Source: JBCBSP01 sp964561235 (GTDB lineage: Bacteria > Pseudomonadota > Alphaproteobacteria > Caulobacterales > Maricaulaceae). Taken from it: DNA of 29,746 nucleotides. Shown piece after piece: positions 23,963 through 29,746 of the stretch. The position numbers and the translations under genes were made by a program. The notes beneath the pieces are model-generated. The model had not been told where the DNA came from and did no database searches. It was given only the letters and a program-made list of their open reading frames with translations. How positions within the stretch are numbered: position 1 is the stretch's first letter; every line of letters starts with the position of its first letter. The stretch is taken from contig CAZLOV010000013.1 of NCBI GenBank assembly GCA_964561235.1, positions 1 to 29,746 of the forward strand. The letters are read 5' to 3'.

Positions 23963-24538
23963 TCAGCTGTCGCCGCCGGCTCCGCCTAGCGTCTCGACCG
24001 TCAGATTGTGGTTCGAGAACACGCAGATGTCGGCGGCGACCTTCATCGCCTTGCGCGCGATGGTCTCCGCATCGGTCTCGTAATCCATGAGCGCGCGCGC
24101 GGCCGCCAGAGCAAAATTGCCGCCAGAGCCGATGGCCGCAACGCCGTCTTCCGGCTCCAGAACATCGCCGGCGCCGGTCAGGATATAGGTTTCGTCCGCA
24201 TCCGCCACGATGAGCATGGCTTCCAGCCGGCGCAGATAGCGATCCGTGCGCCAGTCCTTGGCGAGCTCCACACAGGCGCGCGCGAGCTGGCCGGGATGGG
24301 TCTCAAGCTTGCCCTCCAGGCGCTCGAATAGCGCGAACGCGTCCGCTGTCGCGCCTGCGAAACCGGCGATCACCGCGCCGCCGGAGAGCTGGCGAACCTT
24401 GCGGGCGCTCGACTTGACGACCGTATTGCCGATGGAGACCTGACCGTCGCCGGCAAGCGCCACCTTCCCGCCTTTCCGTACACAGAGAATTGTCGTGCCG
24501 CGCCAGGCGGACGCGTCGGTGGGGCTCGGCTGGGTCAT
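23963..24538 (-). CDS. hslV: ATP-dependent protease subunit HslV
   Basis: The proteasome-like peptidase of HslUV, 191 residues from ATG 24538. The nucleophile is a threonine in WRGTTILCVRKGGKVALAGDGQVS (Thr15 or Thr16), freed by removal of a 14-residue leader. SSARKVRQLSGGAVIAGFAGATADAFALFERLE and AAIGSGGNFALAAARAL are the conserved blocks. It is transcribed in the same direction as hslU but separated from it by two plus-strand genes, so it cannot share a simple hslVU transcript. The upstream gap holds a possible heat-shock promoter. Confidence 0.95.
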   Translation of the reverse strand: MTQPSPTDASAWRGTTILCVRKGGKVALAGDGQVSIGNTVVKSSARKVRQLSGGAVIAGFAGATADAFALFERLEGKLETHPGQLARACVELAKDWRTDRYLRRLEAMLIVADADETYILTGAGDVLEPEDGVAAIGSGGNFALAAARALMDYETDAETIARKAMKVAADICVFSNHNLTVETLGGAGGDS

Positions 24539-24573
24539 CTCGGACCTTCGGCGGCTGCATTCCGGGACGCCCG

Positions 24574-24602
24574 ATGTGGACTGCGCGCAAGCGCAAGGCA
24601 AG
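24574..24602 (-). promoter_or_regulatory. Possible sigma-32-like promoter of hslV
   Basis: On the minus strand CTTGCCT (24596-24602) is followed after 16 bp by CCACAT (24574-24579), in the gap between the LolA-like gene and hslV. It resembles the heat-shock form CTTG...CCCCAT. One mismatch in the -10 and a slightly long spacer leave it tentative. Confidence 0.3.
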
Positions 24603-24605
24603 CCG

Positions 24606-25391
24606 TCAGCCGCGGCGGCGTCGGTCGGAGCGGTCCTCATCGTCGAGCACGAACAGGCGCGGGTCCAGACGCTCGCCGAGCTGAGGGTCCATGAGCTGAA
24701 GCTCCGTCACGCCGCCGGCGGCGTCGATGGCGAACCAGCGCTTGAGCGACATGGCGCCGACGGCGGTGTCCGGATCGGGATCCTCGAAGACGAGGGTGAG
24801 CGAACCGTCCAGCTCGCCTTCCGGATCCCGGACGGTGACGTAGAAATCCTGCTCGACCCGTCCGGCCTCGGTCACGGCGCCGGAGGCCGCCAGGTCGGGA
24901 TCGCGCGTCAGGAGCCAGCGCAGAGGGGTCGAGCGGATGGGCGCCCGGTCGGTCGTCTCCAGCGCCTCGTCGCGCACGGCCACGCTGGTTCCATCCGCGA
25001 CGATAAGAATCGGGCTCGGATCGTCGTATTCAAACCGGACGCGGCCCGGCCGGTCGAGATAGACGACGCCCTGGGTCACCGAGCCGTCCGCCCCGATCTG
25101 GCGGAAGCGCGCCTGCAGCGTGTCAAGCTGCTCAAGCCAGGCCTCCACGCGGGCGACTTCCTGATCCAGAGGCCGCTGCGGGGTCGTGGTCTCGGCGTTG
25201 AGGTCGATCGGCGGGTCCGCCGGTTCGACGGTTTCCGCCTCCGGCAGGGGCGGAACGGCGAGATCCTCCCCGGCGGTCTGCACAGGGGCGTCCCGGGAGG
25301 GCGCGGCCGGGGCCGGCTGCAGAACGGCCTCGAGGGCAGGCAGCGAGCCGCTCGAGGAAAACAGGGCGAGAGTAGAAAACAAGACCAGCAT
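24606..25391 (-). CDS. LolA-like outer-membrane lipoprotein carrier protein
   Basis: LolA carries lipoproteins across the periplasm. The C-terminal part, from about residue 78, matches LolA: VARVEAWLEQLDTLQARFRQ, then GVVYLDRPGRVRFEYDDPSPILIVADG and PIRSTPLRWLL. The protein is long for the family (261 residues) because of a Pro/Ala/Glu-rich stretch at 21-75 between the N-terminal hydrophobic segment and the domain. That segment (LVLFSTLALFSS) has no basic n-region. No other start codon exists before an upstream in-frame stop, so ATG 25391 is used. The N-terminus may be a weak signal peptide or an anchor. It lies 67 bp upstream of hslV and diverges from the DUF2244 gene. Confidence 0.86.
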   Translation of the reverse strand: MLVLFSTLALFSSSGSLPALEAVLQPAPAAPSRDAPVQTAGEDLAVPPLPEAETVEPADPPIDLNAETTTPQRPLDQEVARVEAWLEQLDTLQARFRQIGADGSVTQGVVYLDRPGRVRFEYDDPSPILIVADGTSVAVRDEALETTDRAPIRSTPLRWLLTRDPDLAASGAVTEAGRVEQDFYVTVRDPEGELDGSLTLVFEDPDPDTAVGAMSLKRWFAIDAAGGVTELQLMDPQLGERLDPRLFVLDDEDRSDRRRRG

Positions 25392-25516
25392 GCCTGCGTA
25401 GGTAATGCGGGAAAGCGGCGCTGCGAAGGCGTTTTTCGGGTCGGGGTCAGGCGCCGCTTCACGCCTTCGTCAGCGTGTGCTGGCCTCGGCGCGGCCGCGG
25501 GACTATTTTTGCGTGA
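25392..25516. promoter_or_regulatory. Divergent promoter region, LolA-like / DUF2244
   Basis: 125 bp between two diverging starts. A short AT-rich patch (CTATTTTTGCG, 25502-25512) lies just before ATG 25517. I see no convincing -35/-10 pair. Confidence 0.4.
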
Positions 25517-26083
25517 ATGGAACGCAGACGCATGATCGAGACGTGGCCTGCCGAGACGGGCGCTCCGCCGGAGATCGGCGGCCCGTTCTTCCTCGACGCC
25601 GAGGTGCGGCCCAACCGGTCGCTGCCCAATGTCGGCTTCATCGCCCTGATGGCCGCGCTCATCGCGATCAGCTTCACCGCCGGGCTCGCCTTCGCGCTAA
25701 AGGGCGCCTGGCCGGTGTTCGGCTTTTTCGGTCTCGACGTGCTTCTGGTCTGGCTCGCCTTCCGCTGGAGCTATCGCGACGGCCGGCGGCTCGAACAGGT
25801 GCAGATCACGCGCGAGGAGATCCGCGTCCGCCGGCGCTGGCCGACGGGTCATGCGCGCTGGTACAGGCTGCCCGCGGCATGGGCGCGCGTCGAGATCGAC
25901 GGCGAGGGCGAACCTGACGTCCAGACCCGGCTCGCCGTCAGCGGCAAGCATCTGATCATCGGCGCGGTGCTTTCCCCGAAAGAGCGCGAGGCGCTCGGCG
26001 CAGCGGTGCGCGAGGCGCTCGAGCGCGCCAGGGGTCCGGATTTTTCCGCACAGCAAGAACCGGGTGGCGCAGCGGCCGGGTGA
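25517..26083 (+). CDS. DUF2244 domain-containing membrane protein
   Basis: A 188-residue protein of an uncharacterised alphaproteobacterial family. FFLDAEVRPNRSLPNVGF (24-41) is the typical opening. Two adjacent membrane segments follow (about 39-61 and 64-84), then a cytosolic domain with LEQVQITREEIRVRRRWPTG and RLAVSGKHLIIGAVLSPKERE. The layout, two helices followed by a PH-like beta-rich part, suggests a membrane-bound module, but no function is known. ATG 25532 is an alternative start five codons in. It precedes the Ada-like gene by 36 bp on the same strand. Confidence 0.85.
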   Translation: MERRRMIETWPAETGAPPEIGGPFFLDAEVRPNRSLPNVGFIALMAALIAISFTAGLAFALKGAWPVFGFFGLDVLLVWLAFRWSYRDGRRLEQVQITREEIRVRRRWPTGHARWYRLPAAWARVEIDGEGEPDVQTRLAVSGKHLIIGAVLSPKEREALGAAVREALERARGPDFSAQQEPGGAAAG

Positions 26084-26119
26084 ACCTCCAGTCTGGGTCA
26101 ACCCTGACGGAGAGCCGCC

Positions 26120-26989
26120 ATGACGCTTGCCACAAACCTTGAGACGGCCGTCCCGCTGGATGAACGCGCCGCCGCCTATCCGCGCATGACCGCCGCGCTG
26201 GATTATCTCGACGCGAACTGGCGCGACCAGCCGTCGCTCGAGGACATCGCCCGCGCCGCCGGTCTGTCCCCGCACCATTTCCAGCGCCTGTTCACGCGCT
26301 GGGCGGGCGCCAGCCCCAAGCGCGTGCTGTCCGCGCTGACGCATGCTGAAGCGCGCGCGCTTCTGGAGGACGGCGCCAGCGTCCTCGATGCGGCGCTTGA
26401 AACGGGGCTTTCGGGCCCGTCCCGCCTGCACGACGTCTTTATCGCGGAAGAAGCCGCAACGCCGGGCGAGGTCCGCCGCGGCGGGGCGGGCGCGCGCTTT
26501 TCGATCGGCTGTGCGGCGACGCCGTTCGGAACGGGCGTCTTTCTGTGGAGCCCGCGCGGGCTTTCCGGTCTGGCCTTCTCCGATGACGGCGGGGAGGAAA
26601 CCGCCCTCGCCGATCTTTCCGGCCGCTTTCCAGGCGCGGAGCTGATACGGGACGAGGCGGGCGCCGGCGCCTGGGCGTCGCGGATCTTTGATGCGAAGCC
26701 TGGGGAAGACCCCGTGCCGCTGGCGCTCTACGGCACGCCCTGGCGGCGTCAGGTCTGGCGCGCGCTGCTTTCCGTGCCGCCGGGCGCGGTGACCAGCTAT
26801 CGCCGGATCGCGCAGGCGGTCTGTACGGCCAAGGCGAGCCGGGCGGTGGGCGCGGCGGTTGGCGCCAATCCCGTCTCATGGCTCATTCCCTGCCACAGGG
26901 TGCTGTCGAGCGACGGGCGTCTGACCGGGTATCACTGGGGCGTGAACCGCAAGCGCGCCATGCTCGCTTACGAGGCGGCGCGGCGCTAA
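26120..26989 (+). CDS. Ada-like AraC / O6-alkylguanine-DNA methyltransferase fusion
   Basis: A 289-residue protein with an AraC-type double helix-turn-helix (residues about 23-118: LEDIARAAGLSPHHFQRLFTRWAGASPKRVL). It is fused to a methylated-DNA methyltransferase domain (about 125-289). The acceptor cysteine is Cys258 in WLIPCHRVL. YGTPWRRQVWRALLSVPPGAVTSYRRIA and GYHWGVNRKRAML are also conserved. It lacks the N-terminal zinc domain (with its own methyl-accepting cysteine) of E. coli Ada, so it cannot sense phosphotriesters in that way. The likely job is direct repair of O6-alkylguanine, perhaps with a regulatory role. The ribosome site is GGAG, about 10 bp before ATG. Confidence 0.92.
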   Translation: MTLATNLETAVPLDERAAAYPRMTAALDYLDANWRDQPSLEDIARAAGLSPHHFQRLFTRWAGASPKRVLSALTHAEARALLEDGASVLDAALETGLSGPSRLHDVFIAEEAATPGEVRRGGAGARFSIGCAATPFGTGVFLWSPRGLSGLAFSDDGGEETALADLSGRFPGAELIRDEAGAGAWASRIFDAKPGEDPVPLALYGTPWRRQVWRALLSVPPGAVTSYRRIAQAVCTAKASRAVGAAVGANPVSWLIPCHRVLSSDGRLTGYHWGVNRKRAMLAYEAARR

Positions 26990-26999
26990 ATAGGCCCGC

Positions 27000-27536
27000 A
27001 TGAGCTATGTATTGCCTTACGCCGGGATCGCCGCCGCCCTGATCGCGTGCGGTCTTGTCGCGCTGTACCTTTTCATCCGGCGCGGGCTGGATGCGGAAGC
27101 GCGCGAGGAATACCCGCGCCGCGTGAAGGAAAAGCCCGCAACCGTCGCCGGCGTGGACGAGGCCGCCTTCGCGTCTCTCTTCGTGAAGAGCCATGCGCCG
27201 CGCTGGATGCTCTATGCAGCGGGCGCGCTTGCCGCCGTGCTGGCGGTAAGTCCCGTCGCCTTGCTCGCCGTGCCGCTCGCCTATGACTGGATCTGGCGCA
27301 TGAACGGCGCGCCGGACTGGGCCGGTCGCGGCGGCTATGTGTACATGTTCTCGCTGCTTTTCGGGATCGTCGCGTTCTGGGCGGCCGCAGCGGGGGTTGT
27401 GGTCCGCCTCATGCACAAGCGCCCGCGCGAACCGTTTCACCATGCGCTCGCCCGTGCGCGGGGCGAGCCGGTCCCGGATGAAACCAGCTGGAAGCGGCGG
27501 CCGAAATGGGCCCGCCGCGCCCGGCCCGACGCCTGA
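27000..27536 (+). CDS. Putative membrane protein, function unknown
   Basis: I do not recognise this 178-residue protein. It has three hydrophobic segments: about 5-26 (LPYAGIAAALIACGLVALYLFI), 69-95 and 112-137. Between the first two is a charged loop (DAEAREEYPRRVKEKPATVAGVDEAAFASLFVKSHAPRW). The C-terminal tail is basic (MHKRPREPFHHALAR to the end). It starts 10 bp after the Ada-like gene and is followed after 30 bp by glyoxalase I, so the three may share a transcript. No catalytic or binding motif is visible. Codon use looks like that of its neighbours. Confidence 0.8.
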   Translation: MSYVLPYAGIAAALIACGLVALYLFIRRGLDAEAREEYPRRVKEKPATVAGVDEAAFASLFVKSHAPRWMLYAAGALAAVLAVSPVALLAVPLAYDWIWRMNGAPDWAGRGGYVYMFSLLFGIVAFWAAAAGVVVRLMHKRPREPFHHALARARGEPVPDETSWKRRPKWARRARPDA

Positions 27537-27566
27537 TCACCGCCAAATCCGCCGGAAGGACAGCCG

Positions 27567-28031
27567 ATGGAATATCTCCATACGATGGTGCGCGTCTCCG
27601 ATATCGAGGAGAGCCTGCGCTTTTACTGCGAAGGCCTGGGTCTTCGCGAAATCCGCCGCATGGACAGCGAGGCCGGCCGCTTCACGCTGGTGTTCCTCGC
27701 CTCGCCTGACGATCTCAAGCGCGGCGCGTTTTCCGGCGCGGAGAGCCCGATCCCGGCGGGGCTGCCCTGCATCGAGCTCACCCATAACTGGGATCCGGAA
27801 GCCTATGGCGGCGAACGCAATTTTGGACACATGGCCTACCGCGTGCAGGACGTCTACGCGCTCTGCGCCCGCCTTCAGGGCATGGGCTATGTGATCCACC
27901 GCCCGCCGCGCGACGGGCGCATGGCGTTCGTGAAGAGCCCGGACGGCATCTCCATCGAACTCCTGCAGGCGGGCGATCCGCTCGAACCCGCCGAACCCTG
28001 GGCCAGCATGGAGAACACCGGCAGCTGGTAA
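27567..28031 (+). CDS. gloA: Lactoylglutathione lyase (glyoxalase I)
   Basis: Isomerises the hemithioacetal of methylglyoxal and glutathione to S-lactoylglutathione. It has 154 residues. The four metal ligands can be placed: His5 (YLHTMVRV), Glu70 (CIELTHNW), His88 (GHMAYRV) and Glu131 (SIELLQ). RFYCEGLGLREIRRMDSEAGRFTLVFL is the standard first module. An insertion at about 46-65 and an acidic tail make it a little longer than the 135-residue E. coli enzyme. It follows the unknown membrane protein closely. No hydroxyacylglutathione hydrolase gene is in the window. Confidence 0.93.
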   Translation: MEYLHTMVRVSDIEESLRFYCEGLGLREIRRMDSEAGRFTLVFLASPDDLKRGAFSGAESPIPAGLPCIELTHNWDPEAYGGERNFGHMAYRVQDVYALCARLQGMGYVIHRPPRDGRMAFVKSPDGISIELLQAGDPLEPAEPWASMENTGSW

Positions 28032-28099
28032 GGTCCGGACGCCCTTGAAGCGCGACGATGTTCCTGTTACGTTCTCATCGTCAAGACGGGAGAACGTCC

Positions 28100-28375
28100 A
28101 TGAACGCGGGCTTCAGGGGATATGTCCGGAACGCCGGCAAGCGCTGGCGGAGCGATGACGTGAAGCGGCTTCGTCAGCTGGCGCGCCGCGGCCTGGACGT
28201 GCGCGCGATCGGCCTGGAGATCGGGCGTCCCGACGCCGCCGTGCGCTCGAAATTGCGCGATATCGGCTGGACGGCCGGGGATCGTTCGCCGGTTCCGGGT
28301 CTGCAAACGCGGACGCCGCCTGTTCGCGCATGTGCGCCAGGCCGGGCGGCGACGGGTCAGCTCGAGCTGTTCTGA
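28100..28375 (+). CDS. Small helix-turn-helix (Myb/SANT-like) protein
   Basis: A 91-residue basic protein from ATG 28100, with GGGAGA 8 bp upstream. Residues 15-57 (RWRSDDVKRLRQLARRGLDVRAIGLEIGRPDAAVRSKLRDIGW) form a helix-turn-helix of the kind seen in small alphaproteobacterial proteins with a DVxxLRxLAxxGxxxxxIAxxLGRxxxAIRxK pattern, which resembles Myb/SANT repeats. DNA binding is likely but the target is unknown. The tail is low-complexity and ends LELF. Its last 19 bp overlap the dapB 3' end on the other strand. The frame is open to 28058, but the ribosome site and the helix-rich start favour 28100. Confidence 0.75.
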   Translation: MNAGFRGYVRNAGKRWRSDDVKRLRQLARRGLDVRAIGLEIGRPDAAVRSKLRDIGWTAGDRSPVPGLQTRTPPVRACAPGRAATGQLELF

Positions 28376-29226
28376 TGCTCGGCGAGGGCCGCATCGAGCG
28401 CGCCGCCCGCAGCGATCACATCCTGCATGGAGTAAAGGCCGGGCGCGCTGCCGGACACGAACCTGGCCGCCTCCAGCGCGCCGCGGGCGAAGATCGAGCG
28501 ATCAAGCGCTCTGTGGCGGATTTCCAGCTCCTCGAAGCTGTGAAGAAAATGCGCTGAATGCTCGCCCACCACGCCGCCGCCGCGGACGGCGGAAAACCCG
28601 ATCGCGCCGGTGCGCCGATGCAGGGAGTCGCCCGAACGCCCGAACTCGGCAAGCTGGGACAGGTCAGATCCGCGCGCCTTCGCGGCGGCTTCGCCGATGG
28701 CCAGGGCTGTACCGGACGGCGCATCCTTCTTGCGGCGGTGGTGCGTCTCGACGATCTCGAGATCCCAGCTGCGCGCGTCGAGCGCGCCGGCCGCCGCTGC
28801 GACCAGCCGCTCCATCAGGGCCGCGCCCAACGAGAAATTGCGCGCATGCAGCACCGGGGCGAGCGCGGACGCCTCCACCAGCGCGGTCTGCTCGGCGATG
28901 CCAAGCCCGGTGACGCCCGTCACGAGCGGCTTGCCGCCCGCCTCGCTGATCTTGCTGCAAAGCGCGCGCGTCATGCGCGGCGCGGACACGTCGATGATGA
29001 CGTCCGCCCTGGAGATGGCGTCGTCAGCGTCCACCTGGGCTTCGATCCCGATCAGCGGAAGCCCCGCCAGCTCGCCAAGATCGGCGCCGATATTCACGCT
29101 GTCGGCGCTGACCACGCCGGCGGCGAGGCGAAGATCCGAGCGCTTGATCGTTTCAGCGGCGACCACGCGCCCCAAGCGCCCGGACGCCCCGATCACGGCG
29201 ATGGCGAGTGGCGTGTCGTCGGTCAT
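28357..29226 (-). CDS. dapB: 4-hydroxy-tetrahydrodipicolinate reductase
   Basis: Reduces the DapA product on the way to meso-diaminopimelate and lysine, so it feeds both protein and cell-wall synthesis. It has 289 residues, slightly long for the family. The NAD(P) loop is VIGASGRLGR at 11-20, and VTGVTGL (102-108) and ARNFSLGAAL follow. The signature IVETHHRRKKDAPSGTAL is at 158-175, with His162 and Lys167 the catalytic pair. The C-terminal RALDRSIFARGALEAARFV and GLYSMQDVI are typical. It is convergent with the small helix-turn-helix gene (19-bp overlap) and 99 bp downstream of dnaJ on the same strand. Confidence 0.95.
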   Translation of the reverse strand: MTDDTPLAIAVIGASGRLGRVVAAETIKRSDLRLAAGVVSADSVNIGADLGELAGLPLIGIEAQVDADDAISRADVIIDVSAPRMTRALCSKISEAGGKPLVTGVTGLGIAEQTALVEASALAPVLHARNFSLGAALMERLVAAAAGALDARSWDLEIVETHHRRKKDAPSGTALAIGEAAAKARGSDLSQLAEFGRSGDSLHRRTGAIGFSAVRGGGVVGEHSAHFLHSFEELEIRHRALDRSIFARGALEAARFVSGSAPGLYSMQDVIAAGGALDAALAEHQNSSS

Positions 29227-29325
29227 GTCGCGGCGTCCCGTCGGCGGCGCGCAATCTGCGCCAACCCGTGCCGAGAAAGCCGCGATCCGGTTTCCATACT
29301 GTGAATCGGCTTGGCGAAGGCGCGT

Positions 29326-29746
29326 TCAGGCGGTCGGACGCGCGTCGTCGTCGCCAGTCACATCGTCCCAGAAGCGTTTCACGCGCTTGAAGAAGCCCGC
29401 GCTCTCGGGATGGCAGTCGCCGCCGGACAGCGCGCAGAACTCCTGCAGCAGCTCTTTCTGGCGCTCGGACAGATTGCGCGGCGTCTCGACATAGAGTTCG
29501 ACAAGCATGTCCCCGCGCGCGCCGCCGCCCTTGAGCCTCGCCATGCCCTTGCCCTTGAGGCGCATGCGCCGGCCGGTCTGGGAACCTTCGGGAATGCGCA
29601 TCTCCGCGCGTCCGCCCTCGATGGTGGGCACCTCGACCTGGCCGCCCAGCGCGGCGGTCGTCATCGGCACGGGCGCGCGGCAATACAGGTTGGGCCCGTC
29701 GCGCTCGAACAGCTCGTGCGGACGGACCGAGACGAAAATGTACAGG
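29326..29746 (-). CDS. dnaJ: Molecular chaperone DnaJ, 3' part (5' end outside window)
   Basis: C-terminal substrate-binding part of DnaJ (Hsp40), the co-chaperone of DnaK. The frame is open to the right edge. It shows LYIFVSVRPHELFERDGPNLYCRAPVPMTTAALGG, then VEVPTIEGGRAEMRIPEGSQTGRRMRLKGKG and LVELYVETPRNLSERQKELLQEF, all family blocks. The J domain, Gly/Phe linker and zinc fingers would be beyond the window. The stop is TGA at 29326-29328. dnaK normally lies further upstream on the same strand. dapB follows after 99 bp, an arrangement also seen in other alphaproteobacteria. Confidence 0.96.
   Translation of the reverse strand, partial: LYIFVSVRPHELFERDGPNLYCRAPVPMTTAALGGQVEVPTIEGGRAEMRIPEGSQTGRRMRLKGKGMARLKGGGARGDMLVELYVETPRNLSERQKELLQEFCALSGGDCHPESAGFFKRVKRFWDDVTGDDDARPTA

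Noticed and set aside
28058..28099. Longer start for the small helix-turn-helix gene
   Set aside because: The open frame reaches 28058, but the good ribosome site lies before 28100 and the extra 14 residues are not domain-like.

Overview
The window reads as the replication-origin neighbourhood of an alphaproteobacterial chromosome, most likely from the Caulobacterales/Maricaulales/Hyphomonadaceae side of the class. The order leuS-lptE-holA / parB-parA-rsmG-mnmG-mnmE / rho-hemJ-hemH-hemE / [gap] / PPSR-maf-aroE-coaE-dnaQ / secB / timA-mltA-smr is the arrangement known around the Caulobacter crescentus origin, where replication starts between hemE and the DUF299 (PPSR) gene. The DNA is GC-rich throughout. 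Coding is dense and many junctions are 4-bp ATGA or GTGA overlaps. I saw no transposase, phage gene, CRISPR array, tRNA or rRNA. No dnaA gene is present in the window.

Layout. (1) 1-2214, plus strand: the end of leuS, then the outer-membrane LPS-assembly lipoprotein lptE and the DNA polymerase III delta subunit holA. (2) 2227-8224, minus strand: the segregation pair parAB and the RNA-modification genes rsmG, mnmG and mnmE, led by a small DUF6489 gene. Two perfect 16-bp parS palindromes lie inside rsmG and mnmE. (3) 8280-9593: a dienelactone hydrolase gene and a glutathione S-transferase gene, convergent. (4) 9661-13807, minus strand: hemE-hemH-hemJ, the late haem pathway, followed by rho. (5) 13808-14250: a 443-bp non-coding gap with DnaA-box-like words, AT-richer patches and nested inverted repeats. 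It is the candidate oriC, and genes are transcribed away from it on both sides. (6) 14251-17811, plus strand: PPSR, maf, aroE, coaE and dnaQ. (7) 17816-20891: secB (minus), then timA, mltA and smr (plus).

(8) 20888-25391: hslU and hslV, both minus, are separated by two plus-strand genes, a VOC/glyoxalase-fold protein and an enoyl-reductase-like oxidoreductase; a LolA-like gene lies upstream of hslV. (9) 25517-28375, plus strand, is the more accessory part: a DUF2244 membrane protein, an Ada-like AraC/methyltransferase fusion, an unrecognised membrane protein, glyoxalase I and a small helix-turn-helix protein. (10) 28357 to the end, minus strand: dapB and the 3' part of dnaJ.

Taken together the window links replication start and polymerase subunits (holA, dnaQ), origin segregation (parAB, parS), tRNA/rRNA modification, haem synthesis, envelope biogenesis (lptE, secB, lolA, mltA) and protein quality control (hslUV, dnaJ). 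I did not find a convincing unknown multi-gene system. The items most worth a look are the origin's repeat structure and its lack of any TTAA word, the shared VSRET-encoding parS sites, the terminator-shaped hairpin in front of secB, the altered G4 motif of MnmE, and the split hslV/hslU pair.
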